64,000 bases of DNA from Flavobacterium suaedae (GTDB lineage: Bacteria; Bacteroidota; Bacteroidia; Flavobacteriales; Flavobacteriaceae). Below, piece after piece: positions 42,674 to 52,575 of this stretch. The stretch's first letter is position 1, and every line of letters begins with the position of its first letter. Where the stretch lies: positions 124,001 to 188,000 of the forward strand of contig NZ_BMJE01000006.1 of NCBI RefSeq assembly GCF_014642915.1, in the 5' to 3' direction. The notes beneath the pieces were generated by a model that saw only the letters and a program-made list of their open reading frames with translations, did not search any database and was not told the DNA's origin. The position numbers and the translations under genes are program-made.

Positions 42674-43510
42674 CTATTCAATCGTATATGATGTAGTATC
42701 AAATTCGCTTAGCCTAAAATATCCCAATACTTCTTCGTTGGGATCATTGACATTGATACAATTTCCCTTTAACTGTACCGGAGTAGTTGGAAAAGGTCCG
42801 TTGTCCTCACTTCCAGATTGTTGGATGAATATGTTCAAATAGTCATAATAACGTTGTGAAATACCATACACATTTATATCTACAGTTGCTCCGGTTACAT
42901 AGTTATCATTATCGTTCTCAATAAAATTTTCATTGCCATCTGTAAATTCATCGCTAATCACAGCAAGGGACGGTATTGGTAAATTGGACGGAATAAATTC
43001 ACCCAAATAATAGTTTTCAACACCTGCTGGATCATCAAAAAATACTTGAAGTTGAATTTCTGAGTCATCACCAGAACCTTCAACTCCTTGCTCCACTCGA
43101 TTAATATCTGATACTGCAATCAAGGTTTCGGTTGCCGTGTAGGAATTTCCGTTGTAAAGAATTTCCAAAGTGTAGGATGCATTTAATTCAGGAACGAAGT
43201 CGGTTGCCGTGTAACTACCATTATTCTGGTCAAAAAACACAAATATGGATCCGTCGTTCTCTTTCGTTACCGTTACTGATGCTCCTGTAACAGGGACATC
43301 TCGATTGTTATCAAAATAAGCAGTTGATTCTCTTAGATAAATAGTCTGTGTTTCTCCCGAAGTGCCTTTTTGCCAGTTAATAGACGCATCAACCACTAAT
43401 CGTGCGCCGCCGTTTGGAACATCTACATCTATGACATCGGTACAAGAGCTTAATAATCCTATTAGTATGAGGAGTGCCCCTAATTTGTTATAAAAATTTA
43501 TACGTTTCAT
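42674..43510 (-). CDS. DUF4249 outer-membrane lipoprotein
   Basis: A 278-residue lipoprotein with lipobox LLSSC at the end of its signal peptide, followed by the DUF4249 pattern: DVIDVDVPNGGARLVVDASI and PVTGASVTV. DUF4249 proteins are encoded with TonB-dependent receptors in Bacteroidota and probably help ligand capture at the surface. It follows the receptor gene by five bases. Confidence 0.85.
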   Translation of the reverse strand: MKRINFYNKLGALLILIGLLSSCTDVIDVDVPNGGARLVVDASINWQKGTSGETQTIYLRESTAYFDNNRDVPVTGASVTVTKENDGSIFVFFDQNNGSYTATDFVPELNASYTLEILYNGNSYTATETLIAVSDINRVEQGVEGSGDDSEIQLQVFFDDPAGVENYYLGEFIPSNLPIPSLAVISDEFTDGNENFIENDNDNYVTGATVDINVYGISQRYYDYLNIFIQQSGSEDNGPFPTTPVQLKGNCINVNDPNEEVLGYFRLSEFDTTSYTIE

Positions 43511-43515
43511 TATTT

Positions 43516-45924
43516 TTAGAATTTAAAGTTGTAGGTTACTGAAGGAACAATACCAAATATGGAAGTACGAGTGGCTTCATTAATGCCTGTCTCCTGGTTT
43601 TGGCCAAAGGAAATAGAGGCTGCATTCATTCGGTTATAAGCGTTGTATATACCGAATACCCATTCGCCTTGCCATTTTCTATCTTTATTTTTTCGAGGTG
43701 TTAGGGTTGCGGAAAGATCTAACCTGTGGTAGGCCGGCAGTCGGTCTGCATTCCTTTCAGAATAAGTAGCCACGGATAATCCGTTATATATAAACTGTCC
43801 GTTAGGATAGGTAACAGGTCGTCCTGTCTGGAATACCATATTGGCCCCAAATCGCCACTTTTCGTTGAGTTTGTAACTTCCGGTAAACGAAAAGTCGTGA
43901 GTTCTGTCCCAGTTAGAGCTATACCATTTCCCATCGTTAATGCCCAATCCGCCTGCTGCTCCGCCTGGTGTACGCTGTTGTGATTTTGACAATGTGTATG
44001 AGATCCAGCCTGTAAAATCGCCTTTATTTTTTCGCAATAAAAATTCTAATCCATAGGCACGGGCTTCACCAGTTAAAATTTCGGTTTCAATAGTGTTTTG
44101 GGCTATAAGTTCTGCGCCATTGATATAATCTACCCGATTGTCAATTGTTTTGTAATAGGCTTCAGCTTCAATCGAAAACATATTTTCCTTGAAATTTCTG
44201 AAGTAACCTACAGCATATTGATCTGCAATTTGTGGTTTAATAAACTTTCCGCTAGGTGCCCAAACATCTAATGGAGTAGCTGATGTGGTGTTGGAAATTA
44301 AATGCAGGTATTGAGCCATTCGGTTATAACTGGCTTTCAAAGAAGATTTCTCATTTAGCTGATATGAAAGTGCCAACCGAGGTTCTAAATTGTTGAATGT
44401 AGCTATACTTTTTCCCTTGCCGAACTCGGTACTCGAAATAGGGTCGGCACGTTCATAAATGCCCAACTCTTCGTTGTAAACTACTGGTAAATTATTAGCG
44501 TAATTGTTTAAGGTTTGCTTTCCTAGTCTATTGAAGTAACTGAAACGTAAGCCATATTGAGCGGTGAGCTTATCAGAAATTTTATGTTCTAAACCTGCAT
44601 ACACTCCAGCTTCTAAAGCAAATTTGTTATCTAATTTCTCTGGATTAACGCCTGATTTTTCATCTAAAGGATTAAGTTTTCCTGGGTTAAAGTTGTAATA
44701 AATACCACTTACTCCAAAATCAAATTTTAATTTTTCGCTTGCATAATACCCTAAATCATAGCGTATATTATAATTGTTGATATCCGACTTCCAATCAATT
44801 CCTTCAATGGGAATTTCCAGGTTGTAATTATATCGACTGTATATTAAGGATGCATTGGAGAATAACTTGTTATTGAAGATATGGTTCCATCTCAAGTTTC
44901 CTGAGAGATTTCCGTATGAATTCGTAAAAATTCCTTCCAGGTCAAAGTTGTCATTGCCCAAATAACCAGATAAATATAGTCTGTTTTTTTCGTCGATTTC
45001 ATAATTTGTTTTCAGGTTCAAATCGTAAAATCCGGCTCTACTATCTTCACCAGCTAAGGCTAAAAATATATTGGCATAAGCAGCTCTACCGGCCATTAAA
45101 AACGAGCCTTTGTCTTTAAACATTGGCCCTTCTGCCGCCAGACGACTGGAAATAGCACCAATTCCGCCAGTGAGTTCATATTCTTTACTATTTCCGTCTT
45201 TTTGACGTATATCCAATACCGAAGAAGCTCTTCCTCCATAGCGTGCAGGAATGCCCCCTTTATAAAGTTTAACATCCTTAATAGCATCAGCATTGAATAC
45301 GGAGAAGAAACCAAACAAATGGGAGGCGTTGTAAATAATAGCTTCATCCAAGAGAATTAGGTTTTGGTCTTCTGCACCACCGCGTACATTGAAGCCCGAG
45401 GCACCTTCGCCGGCGTTAGTAACACCGGGTAGCAATTGAATGGACTTGATCAAATCTACTTCACCCAAAACAACAGGTATTTGTTTAATATCCTTCGTTG
45501 AGAGTTTTGCTACACTCATTTGTGGTGTCCGAAGGTCTACTTTCTTTGATTCTTCGGATGTAATGATTACTTCATCCAATTCAGTGGCATCTTCTTTAAG
45601 TTCAATGTCTAACTTTTGGTCAGCGTTCAAGTTTATATCCCTTTCAAAAGTTGTAAATCCTAAGTAGGAAATGATTAAGGTATAATTACCTTCCGGCGCT
45701 GTGATAGAATAAAAACCATACTCGTTTGTAGTACTTCCAATTGATGTACCTTTTAAAAGGACAGTTACCCCCAAAAGTGTTTCACCGTTGGCAATATCTT
45801 TAACTACACCACTAACTGTATGTTTTGTTTGTGCAAAAAAGATTACCGGACACAACATCATCATCACAAATAAGGCAAGTCCTTTTCTTGACCTTAAGGG
45901 GTTTAATTGCTTTGTTTTTGTCAT
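43516..45924 (-). CDS. TonB-dependent outer-membrane receptor
   Basis: An 802-residue receptor. Signal peptide, then a carboxypeptidase-regulatory-like domain (SGVVKDIANGETLLGVTVLLKG), a plug domain (IQLLPGVTNAGEGASGFNVRGG) and a 22-strand barrel ending in aromatic YNFKF. It would import an iron complex, vitamin or other ligand using TonB energy. The DUF4249 gene follows in the same operon and a membrane-bound AraC regulator lies upstream. Confidence 0.92.
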   Translation of the reverse strand: MTKTKQLNPLRSRKGLALFVMMMLCPVIFFAQTKHTVSGVVKDIANGETLLGVTVLLKGTSIGSTTNEYGFYSITAPEGNYTLIISYLGFTTFERDINLNADQKLDIELKEDATELDEVIITSEESKKVDLRTPQMSVAKLSTKDIKQIPVVLGEVDLIKSIQLLPGVTNAGEGASGFNVRGGAEDQNLILLDEAIIYNASHLFGFFSVFNADAIKDVKLYKGGIPARYGGRASSVLDIRQKDGNSKEYELTGGIGAISSRLAAEGPMFKDKGSFLMAGRAAYANIFLALAGEDSRAGFYDLNLKTNYEIDEKNRLYLSGYLGNDNFDLEGIFTNSYGNLSGNLRWNHIFNNKLFSNASLIYSRYNYNLEIPIEGIDWKSDINNYNIRYDLGYYASEKLKFDFGVSGIYYNFNPGKLNPLDEKSGVNPEKLDNKFALEAGVYAGLEHKISDKLTAQYGLRFSYFNRLGKQTLNNYANNLPVVYNEELGIYERADPISSTEFGKGKSIATFNNLEPRLALSYQLNEKSSLKASYNRMAQYLHLISNTTSATPLDVWAPSGKFIKPQIADQYAVGYFRNFKENMFSIEAEAYYKTIDNRVDYINGAELIAQNTIETEILTGEARAYGLEFLLRKNKGDFTGWISYTLSKSQQRTPGGAAGGLGINDGKWYSSNWDRTHDFSFTGSYKLNEKWRFGANMVFQTGRPVTYPNGQFIYNGLSVATYSERNADRLPAYHRLDLSATLTPRKNKDRKWQGEWVFGIYNAYNRMNAASISFGQNQETGINEATRTSIFGIVPSVTYNFKF

Positions 45925-46443
45925 AATTATTAAAAATTTTTAGATTAAGGTTTTCATTCAACCGGGATAAAATTAGACTTGTATGCATAGCAATTAAAAT
46001 GAAGTAGGTTTTGAATACGCTTTCAGTACTTGTTCATTATAGTTTTTAGATTAAATAACTGATTTTCATATTTTTAAGTTTTAATTATTGTGGGTTTTAA
46101 AAGGTTCTAAATGCGCTTTTCGTACTTGGAAAAGCCCTAATTGAAGAATTTGTGGCTTTTTTGCTTTTGAAGTGGTGATGATTTGTCAGTTGAAGTTTTG
46201 GCTTAAAAAACTAGGCTAATGCAATTAACCCATTGCTTATTTGGCAATATTATTTGAAGCTATCCATTTCCATATACCCACGTTCATACTCCCATTATAT
46301 TAATATTTAGGAAATGTATGTAAGTATATAATCCGATACCCGGTAGAAAGAAGAAGCTTCTTTTAATTTCTAAAAGATTTTTTGAAAACTGATTTGCAAT
46401 GTGATTCTTCTTTGAAGTATGGAATAAGGAGAAAAGGTAAGAT
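45925..46443. other. Intergenic region upstream of the receptor operon
   Basis: 519 bases, AT-rich, without an ORF worth reporting. It should hold the receptor promoter on the minus strand, but no full TTTG-N19-TAnnTTTG pair was found. A direct repeat, GTTTTGAATACGCTTTC near 46009 and a similar TTCTAAATGCGCTTTTCGTACTTG near 46105, may be regulator sites. Confidence 0.4.
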
Positions 46444-47508
46444 CTAAGCGATTGAAGTTAATGACTTTTTAAAATCACTAGGAGTAACCCCATATATTTT
46501 TTTAAAGGTAGTGTTGAAAGAAGATTTAGATTTGAAACCAACTTCATTGGCAATGCCCATAATAGAATAATTCTTAAACTTATCATCCTTTAGACATTCT
46601 ACAAATTCTTCAGCTCTATATTTATTCATACAATCCTGAAAATTGGATTTTAAATACACATTCAAGACTTCAGATAAATATTGTCTTGGAATACCCATTT
46701 TTTGAGCTACTTGGTTCACCGTTATATTGCTATTGGTATAAAGCTTCTCATTCTCCATAAGCCTTAAAAATTCCCTTTTATAAGCCTCTGCTTTGGATTT
46801 ACTAAGACTTGAAGTTTTATAGGTCTTGGTATCGGCCTTTGGTAGTACAGATTTTGGTGATACAACAAGCTTAAATAAAATCATATATAGAAGTACCGCT
46901 GATAATCCGATTAACCCATAACTTTCGAAAAATGAGAGATTATTATGATCGTTCGTTATGATAAATGAAATTTCGTGTATTAGATGCAATAAAGCATAAG
47001 GCACTATAAAAAATAGCATCCATCTTTCCTTTTTGTTTTTGATGATGTCATAAATAGTATAACCTAAATAAATCAATAGGGTGACGCCTGCCAGAATTTC
47101 TCCTATAATTAACCATATGTTTTCGCCAAAGTCATTGAAGTCTTCTACAATTTGAAGCGTAATAAAAAATAAATAAGGGATAAAATATAGAAAATCCCTG
47201 AGTTGAAATTTATCCTGTTTTGAGTTGTGATACTTTATAAGTAAAAAGAAAAGTGTAATTATTAATGGAGACTGGAAAAAATACCAATTGGCATTAGGAA
47301 GAAAAAGGTTAAAATCATCATCTCCAATTACATTTAAAAGTAATGAAATGATTGTTCCTAAAAGCAATAAGAAATTTACCCGCTTGTAACTTTCTTGTTT
47401 AACAATCAGTACGCTTAAAAGAAACAATCCCTGCGTAAGGGCGATTATTTGAATTATTTCTAACATAAATAATAGAACACTTTCTCCGAACAGGCTAAAA
47501 TAATTCAA
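46444..47508 (-). CDS. Membrane-anchored AraC-type regulator
   Basis: A 354-residue protein with about seven hydrophobic segments in the N-terminal 215 residues (for example FQSPLIITLFFLLIKY and LIIGEILAGVTLLIYLGY) and a C-terminal AraC double helix-turn-helix (ITVNQVAQKMGIPRQYLSEVL, then YSIMGIANEVGFKSKSSFNTTFKK). It probably senses a membrane signal and controls the receptor operon, which lies downstream on the same strand. Confidence 0.85.
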   Translation of the reverse strand: MNYFSLFGESVLLFMLEIIQIIALTQGLFLLSVLIVKQESYKRVNFLLLLGTIISLLLNVIGDDDFNLFLPNANWYFFQSPLIITLFFLLIKYHNSKQDKFQLRDFLYFIPYLFFITLQIVEDFNDFGENIWLIIGEILAGVTLLIYLGYTIYDIIKNKKERWMLFFIVPYALLHLIHEISFIITNDHNNLSFFESYGLIGLSAVLLYMILFKLVVSPKSVLPKADTKTYKTSSLSKSKAEAYKREFLRLMENEKLYTNSNITVNQVAQKMGIPRQYLSEVLNVYLKSNFQDCMNKYRAEEFVECLKDDKFKNYSIMGIANEVGFKSKSSFNTTFKKIYGVTPSDFKKSLTSIA

Positions 47509-48130
47509 TAAAACTAAAATCGATTGAAAATGTTTTTAAAATAAGTGAAATCAAACATTCCATCAAAAACTTGATTATCAATCTATTTCCTTGAACTATT
47601 ATATACATTTTTCAGATTCATATCTATTAGGTAACGGAAATTTTGACGAATGATTATGATTGGCTTTTAATATTTTGCAACTTGAACTTAATTTTTTGTC
47701 TTTAACATCTACAAAGGCAATAATCTGGTTCGTATGTTTTCCTAGGGTTTGAAAAATCCTCTTTTATAGCTGGAGCCACAATAATGAATGACAGTAGCCT
47801 TATATCTTAATAATTCAGTTAAACTATTCATTTATATGACTGAATTGGTTGATTTTTTCTGTTACGGATTCTGAAAATATTATTACAATCTGCCAAATTA
47901 AAATTCCAAGTAACCTCTTTTATTAATAAGTTCAAATACCTTGTTAAAGTTTTAAACTTATTTTCCTTTGTATTTATGGGAAGAGAATTGTTTTTTGCGT
48001 TATTTTAATTTCATTAAACAAAAATAATTTTTGTTTAAAATAGTGTCATTCAAAAGTATTTCATAAGATTTATCCCTTATTTATATATTTAGCTAACTTT
48101 ACAAAAAATATTCTTGAAGCGTTTTGCTTT
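47509..48130. other. AT-rich intergenic region, nothing recognised
   Basis: About 620 bases without a supported gene, terminator or repeat. It probably contains the boundary between host DNA and the mobilizable element, but no end sequence could be identified. Confidence 0.4.
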
Positions 48131-48137
48131 AAGTCCG

Positions 48138-48244
48138 GCACTGAAACTTAGGAACTTTCGATAACAGCAGGACAACAAGTGAAGAACGCTCATGCTACTG
48201 CGTGGGCGCACTTATTGTTGTTGGGTTTCCTAAGACCTCAGTGC
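48138..48244 (+). ncRNA. Extended hairpin, candidate structured RNA
   Basis: Four stacked stems in one long fold: 48138-48144/48238-48244 (7 bp), 48147-48154/48227-48234 (8 bp), 48172-48181/48209-48221 (about 10 bp with a small bulge) and 48187-48194/48201-48208 (8 bp with G-T pairs, 6-base loop). It lies about 60 bases upstream of a small gene at the presumed start of the mobilizable element. It may be a leader RNA, an sRNA or a DNA palindrome. Confidence 0.55.
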
Positions 48245-48303
48245 TATAAGTTGCTGCCTGCGCTATTTTTATCAGGCGGCCTTAATCTAAAAATAGTATT
48301 GAT

Positions 48304-48513
48304 ATGAAAACCACCGCCAAACATTTCCCGGGATTTCAGTATTCAGCTTCGGAACTCCTCAAATACATTACCGTAGCAAAAGATTTTACCTTAATGCTAT
48401 CATCAGGAGAGTTTATTAAATTTACTCCCATTAATGATTCTTTATTTGAAGATTGGCTCATAGCCAACAAGGTTCAAAATATCAGAAAAGAAGAAGGCTG
48501 GATAACCGAATAA
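48304..48513 (+). CDS. Small mobile-element protein (69 aa)
   Basis: A 69-residue protein starting KTTAKHFPGFQYSASELL. ATG 48304 lies at the end of a leader with the large hairpin. It is acidic at the end, probably cytoplasmic; no domain recognised. It converges with the next gene. Confidence 0.55.
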   Translation: MKTTAKHFPGFQYSASELLKYITVAKDFTLMLSSGEFIKFTPINDSLFEDWLIANKVQNIRKEEGWITE

Positions 48514-48520
48514 CCAGCCT
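48495..48520. terminator. Hairpin between convergent genes
   Basis: AGGCTGG (48495-48501) with CCAGCCT (48514-48520), loop of 12 bases, covering the ends of both convergent genes. No long T run; it may act as a bidirectional terminator. Confidence 0.4.
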
Positions 48521-48527
48521 GAATACT

Positions 48528-48824
48528 TTACTTCCCTTTTCCTAACTCATTCAACTTTTCATTGAGTTCAATAAGTCCGGCTTTTTCGAGATACTGACCG
48601 GCAATACTTTTCAATTCTTCCAGATTTTCTTCGGGCACATTAGATAGAAGTCCATCATTTTTCTCATCATCTTTCACTACCAATCCACGCTCAATTACAT
48701 GGTTTAGTAATAGCACATTTTTACGTGAGATCCTCAAATCAATCTTCACTGTGTCATTCATGCCAGGGATACTTAATATCGTATCATAAACTTTGGCTAC
48801 ATCATTTGTTGTCAACATAATCAC
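48528..48824 (-). CDS. Small mobile-element protein (98 aa)
   Basis: A 98-residue helical, acidic protein (EENLEELKSIAGQYLEKAGL). No family recognised by name; it lies with the other small gene near the start of the mobilizable element. Alternative start at the third codon (Met). Confidence 0.55.
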   Translation of the reverse strand: MIMLTTNDVAKVYDTILSIPGMNDTVKIDLRISRKNVLLLNHVIERGLVVKDDEKNDGLLSNVPEENLEELKSIAGQYLEKAGLIELNEKLNELGKGK

Positions 48825-49079
48825 ACGTTTTTAAATTATTCAACATTCATAACAAAAGTATTAAGAGTAAAAGAAATCATCCTCATCGAAATATGGAGGA
48901 AACAATTATCATAAATAAAGAAATAAACAGAGCACTACAATTATCAAAACAGGTTGTGAGATGGGAAAGAATTCTGTGACAGTACAACTTTCAGTTTTGA
49001 GATATCATTCCGATAAAGAAATGTTACAACCGTCTATTCCGAGAACAAGATTTAGTTATTAAAAAATACTTATAAAAGT

Positions 49080-49997
49080 CTAGTTAAAGCCAGCCCGAAA
49101 TTCTACCGGGCTTTGACGAGTCTTCTGTTTGAATAAACGGCTGAAAGATTGTGGATGCTCAAAACCTAACTCATAAGCGATTTCACTAATAGATGAATTG
49201 GTACTGGAAAGTTTCTCTTTAGCAATTTCTATCAGTTTATGATGGATATGATGTTGGGCACTTTGTCCCGTAATGGCACGTAGCATGTCGCTCAAATAAC
49301 TGGACGATAAATTTAATCGTTCTGCCATAAGTTGAACGGTGGGCATTCCGTGAAGTAGTAACTGCTTTTCTTGGAAATCCCTTTCTAAAAAGGCTTCAAA
49401 TTTTTCTAATAAGTCATTATTTACTGCTTTTCGGGTGATGAATTGACGTTTGTAAAAACGATTGCTGTAATTCAATAAAGTTTCTATCTGAGAAATAATG
49501 ACATCTTGGCTAAAATCATCAATTCTATTTTGCAATTCTTTTTCGATGTTTTGAAAAATGGGAATAATAATTTCCTTTTCTCCCGTGGACAGGTGCAGGG
49601 CTTCGTTAGTAGTATAGGAGAAAAAACCAAATTGCTTTATCTTTTTCGCTAAGGGATATGTTAACAAAAAATCTGGATGTACAATGAGCGTGTAACCAGA
49701 AAAATCTCCATTGCTGTCGCTACTTTCGGTGACTTGGTTAGGAGCTACAAAAAACATTCCACCATCTTCAAAATCGTAATAATGCTGTCCATATTTCAGC
49801 TTTCCGTTTAAGTTGCTTTTGAACGAGATTTTGTAAAAGGCCGAAGTGCGTAAACTTTGTATTTTACCTGCAACCAATTTATTGTGTTCATTATTTATTA
49901 AACTAACCAAAGGATGTTGAGGCTTGGGAAGCCCCAATATCCGATGTAATTCAAAGAGAGAATCGTAATGATACGGAAGATTTTTATCCTTTTTCAT
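49080..49997 (-). CDS. AraC-family transcriptional regulator
   Basis: A 305-residue third member of the family found at 466-1377 and 2305-3222, with YGQHYYDFEDGG in the sensing half and MPTVQLMAERLNLSSSYLSDML plus PQSFSRLFKQ in the DNA-binding half. It follows an SDR gene by 20 bases on the same strand, again giving SDR then AraC. It is more diverged than the first two. Confidence 0.88.
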   Translation of the reverse strand: MKKDKNLPYHYDSLFELHRILGLPKPQHPLVSLINNEHNKLVAGKIQSLRTSAFYKISFKSNLNGKLKYGQHYYDFEDGGMFFVAPNQVTESSDSNGDFSGYTLIVHPDFLLTYPLAKKIKQFGFFSYTTNEALHLSTGEKEIIIPIFQNIEKELQNRIDDFSQDVIISQIETLLNYSNRFYKRQFITRKAVNNDLLEKFEAFLERDFQEKQLLLHGMPTVQLMAERLNLSSSYLSDMLRAITGQSAQHHIHHKLIEIAKEKLSSTNSSISEIAYELGFEHPQSFSRLFKQKTRQSPVEFRAGFN

Positions 49998-50017
49998 CTC
50001 ATAAATTTAATGAATTA

Positions 50018-50776
50018 TCACCAGGGAATCTCCCCGGTTTCCGGATTGTTATCTTCGCAGAAAAATTTACCCGTCGGCCCGTCATTATCAAGTAAAGTAT
50101 ATTTCAAAATATGTTGTGCTCCGGTTTCTACTGTTGCCGTCCCTAAATGATGATTGAAATCTGTAGCGGTGGAAGGCGGACTTACCGCATTTACTTTGCA
50201 ATTGGTATCACGCAGTTCAAAAGCTAAAACAATAGTGTACATATTGAGTGCCGCCTTTGATGACTGATAAACAGCTCCTTTGTACTGATAGTATTTATAG
50301 CTTGGGTCGCTATGCAACATCAAAGAACCTTGACTGGAACTCACATTGGTAATACGCGGTTCCGGAGATTTTTTCAACAAATCGATAAACGCTTGTGTAG
50401 TTCGAATAACTCCATAAACATTGACATCAAAAACTTCTTTAAACTTTTCTACCCCTGTTCCGGTTGCCGTATGCATAATTGGTTTTTCATTTACAAATTC
50501 AATCCCGTTGATTCCGGCATTATTGATGAGAATATCCAAAACATCTGTTTTTTTTCCAATTTCGGTACGGGCATTTTGAACCGATTCCTGACTGGTAACA
50601 TCTAATTGGATGGCTTCCACCTTGTCGATTCCCTGTGCTTTCAATTTTTTTACTGCCGCTAATCCGTTTTCCAAATTTCGACTTCCCATATACACATAAT
50701 AACCCTGTTGCGCCAATTGTTTGGACATTTCAAGACCAATGCCTTTATTGGCTCCTGTAATCAATACTTTTTTCAT
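50018..50776 (-). CDS. Short-chain dehydrogenase/reductase
   Basis: A 252-residue complete SDR: cofactor loop TGANKGIG at residues 6-13, NNAG, catalytic Ser in NVSSSQG and Tyr-Lys in YQSSK. The substrate is unknown. First gene of a pair with the AraC regulator, which likely controls it. Confidence 0.88.
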   Translation of the reverse strand: MKKVLITGANKGIGLEMSKQLAQQGYYVYMGSRNLENGLAAVKKLKAQGIDKVEAIQLDVTSQESVQNARTEIGKKTDVLDILINNAGINGIEFVNEKPIMHTATGTGVEKFKEVFDVNVYGVIRTTQAFIDLLKKSPEPRITNVSSSQGSLMLHSDPSYKYYQYKGAVYQSSKAALNMYTIVLAFELRDTNCKVNAVSPPSTATDFNHHLGTATVETGAQHILKYTLLDNDGPTGKFFCEDNNPETGEIPW

Positions 50777-51050
50777 CTGATATTGTTTTAAATTTTGATA
50801 CTACAAAGTTCAAAACACACGATGATAAAGACTTAACTGAAATGAGGAATTCCGTAACGAAATTACTGTAGTGTTGGAAGTATTATTAATCAATATACCT
50901 TGAGCAACCCATGAGAGATTAAATTTTCACAATTGATTCTTAAACGCCTTTAAATGTCCTATTCAAAATATATAGAGGATAGGTAGGTGCCATATCACTT
51001 GTTTAACTTTACGTCAGTAAACTGAATAGTGAAAATGAAAACGTGCGGTT

Positions 51051-51950
51051 ATGGATTTCAGGAAACAAAAACTTTCCATTGCGGAAGCAAAAGAAATGGA
51101 TATGGTTAACTACCTATCCTTATTAGGTCATGAACCTTCAAAAATCAAGGGCAATGACTATTGGTACCGTTCTCCGCTACGGCAGGAAAAAACACCCTCT
51201 TTTAAGGTTAATCGAAAGCTTAACCGATGGTACGATCATGGACTTGGTAAGGGGGGTAATATTATCGATTTTGGGATTGCATATTTTAGTTGTTCCGTTG
51301 GAGAGTTTCTAAACAAACTGCATGGTGGATTTTCTTTTCAAAAGCCCTTAAAAAATATTCCTAAAATAAAAAATGAACCGGAGCATCAACTTAAAATTTT
51401 AAAAGAGATTGAGCTTAGTTCTTATGCACTCATCCGCTATTTGGAACAGCGAAAAATTTCTATTGAAATTGCAACCCATTATTGTAGGGAAGTACATTAT
51501 GAACTGAATGCCAAAAGCTATTACGGGATTGGTTTTAAAAATGATTCTGGTGGATTTGAAATACGTAATCCTTATTTCAAAGCAAGCAGTTCTCCCAAGG
51601 ACATTACCACTATAAAAAATGGCTGCGATGAGGTGGCTGTATTCGAGGGCTTTATTGATTTTCTTTCGTTCAAATGTATCAGTAGAAATGAGCTAAATAA
51701 GACTCCTGATTTTGTCATTTTAAATTCCCTTTCCCTGTTCGAAAAAGCACGTCCATTTCTGGAATCGCACAAGTCAATAAACCTGTATTTGGACAATGAT
51801 GCTGCCGGGAAAAAAGTTGCTAGGGAAGCATTGTCTAATAGCAAGAAATATAACGATCATAGCAAGCTTTACCAAAACCACAAAGACCTTAATGACTGGC
51901 TTGTGCATATTGGAAAGCAGCAGAAGAAACGCTTAGGGAATAAACTGTAA
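51051..51950 (+). CDS. Primase-like protein with CHC2-type and TOPRIM domains
   Basis: A 299-residue protein. The N-terminal part follows the CHC2 zinc-ribbon pattern (YWYRSPLRQEKTPSFKV, then WYDHGLGKGGNIIDF) but without the usual cysteines. The C-terminal part is a TOPRIM domain with Glu in VFEGFIDFL and the Asp pair in LYLDNDAAG. Proteins like this are carried by Bacteroidetes mobilizable elements and may prime the transferred strand. Confidence 0.8.
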   Translation: MDFRKQKLSIAEAKEMDMVNYLSLLGHEPSKIKGNDYWYRSPLRQEKTPSFKVNRKLNRWYDHGLGKGGNIIDFGIAYFSCSVGEFLNKLHGGFSFQKPLKNIPKIKNEPEHQLKILKEIELSSYALIRYLEQRKISIEIATHYCREVHYELNAKSYYGIGFKNDSGGFEIRNPYFKASSSPKDITTIKNGCDEVAVFEGFIDFLSFKCISRNELNKTPDFVILNSLSLFEKARPFLESHKSINLYLDNDAAGKKVAREALSNSKKYNDHSKLYQNHKDLNDWLVHIGKQQKKRLGNKL

Positions 51951-52046
51951 TCGTGTTGCTAAGCATTTTTGAAAACTTCACTATTTAGAAAATTGCCAAA
52001 ATCCCTGAAAGTGAATAATAAGCATCTGGGAGACTTTGGCAAAACG

Positions 52047-52129
52047 ACGAGTTTGCAACGTTCCTGCAAACGGCAAGATGAACGGTTGTTAAACAACCGA
52101 CATCTTGCTGCCTATCACTCGGAACTCGT
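52047..52129. other. Candidate origin of transfer (nested inverted repeats)
   Basis: Nested palindromes upstream of the mobilization genes: ACGAGTT (52047-52053) with AACTCGT (52123-52129); GTTTGCA (52051-52057) with TGCAAAC (52065-52071); GCAAGATG (52073-52080) with CATCTTGC (52101-52108); CGGTTGTT (52083-52090) with AACAACCG (52092-52099). Position just before MobA/MobC and relaxase genes is typical for oriT. The nick site cannot be placed. Confidence 0.55.
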
Positions 52130-52185
52130 GGGCAGGGCGTATAGAATGAATTTTTGAGTTTGATAATAGGATAAAGGAGAATGAG

Positions 52186-52575
52186 ATGGAAGGAAAAAAA
52201 TCAAACAGGACACGCATTATCGGGCTGCGGTTAACACCCGGTGAGTATGAAAAAATCGAAAAGAAATGGCAAAACAGCACCTGCCGAAAGCTAAGTGAAT
52301 ATGTTCGTCACAGCCTTTTTGATAGGCCTATTGTAACGACGTATCGCAACCAATCTGCCGATGATTTTATGGCAGAAATGGCTCAGCTTAGAAAAGAACT
52401 TAACCACGTAGGCAACAACTTTAATCAGGCGGTAAAAAAGCTCCATACACTTCAAAAAGTTACAGAATTTAAAAGCTGGCTGATTGCCTACGAAGTAGAA
52501 AAAAGAACCCTGTTCAATAAGGTGGATGAGATCAAAAAACACATCCAAAAAATGGCAGAAAAATGGTTGCAGTAA
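52186..52575 (+). CDS. Mobilization accessory protein (MobA/MobC-like)
   Basis: A 129-residue protein with an N-terminal ribbon-helix-helix pattern (RTRIIGLRLTPGEYEKIEKKW) and the family core LRKELNHVGNNFNQAVKKLH. Such proteins bind oriT and help the relaxase. It overlaps the relaxase gene by 13 bases. Confidence 0.85.
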   Translation: MEGKKSNRTRIIGLRLTPGEYEKIEKKWQNSTCRKLSEYVRHSLFDRPIVTTYRNQSADDFMAEMAQLRKELNHVGNNFNQAVKKLHTLQKVTEFKSWLIAYEVEKRTLFNKVDEIKKHIQKMAEKWLQ

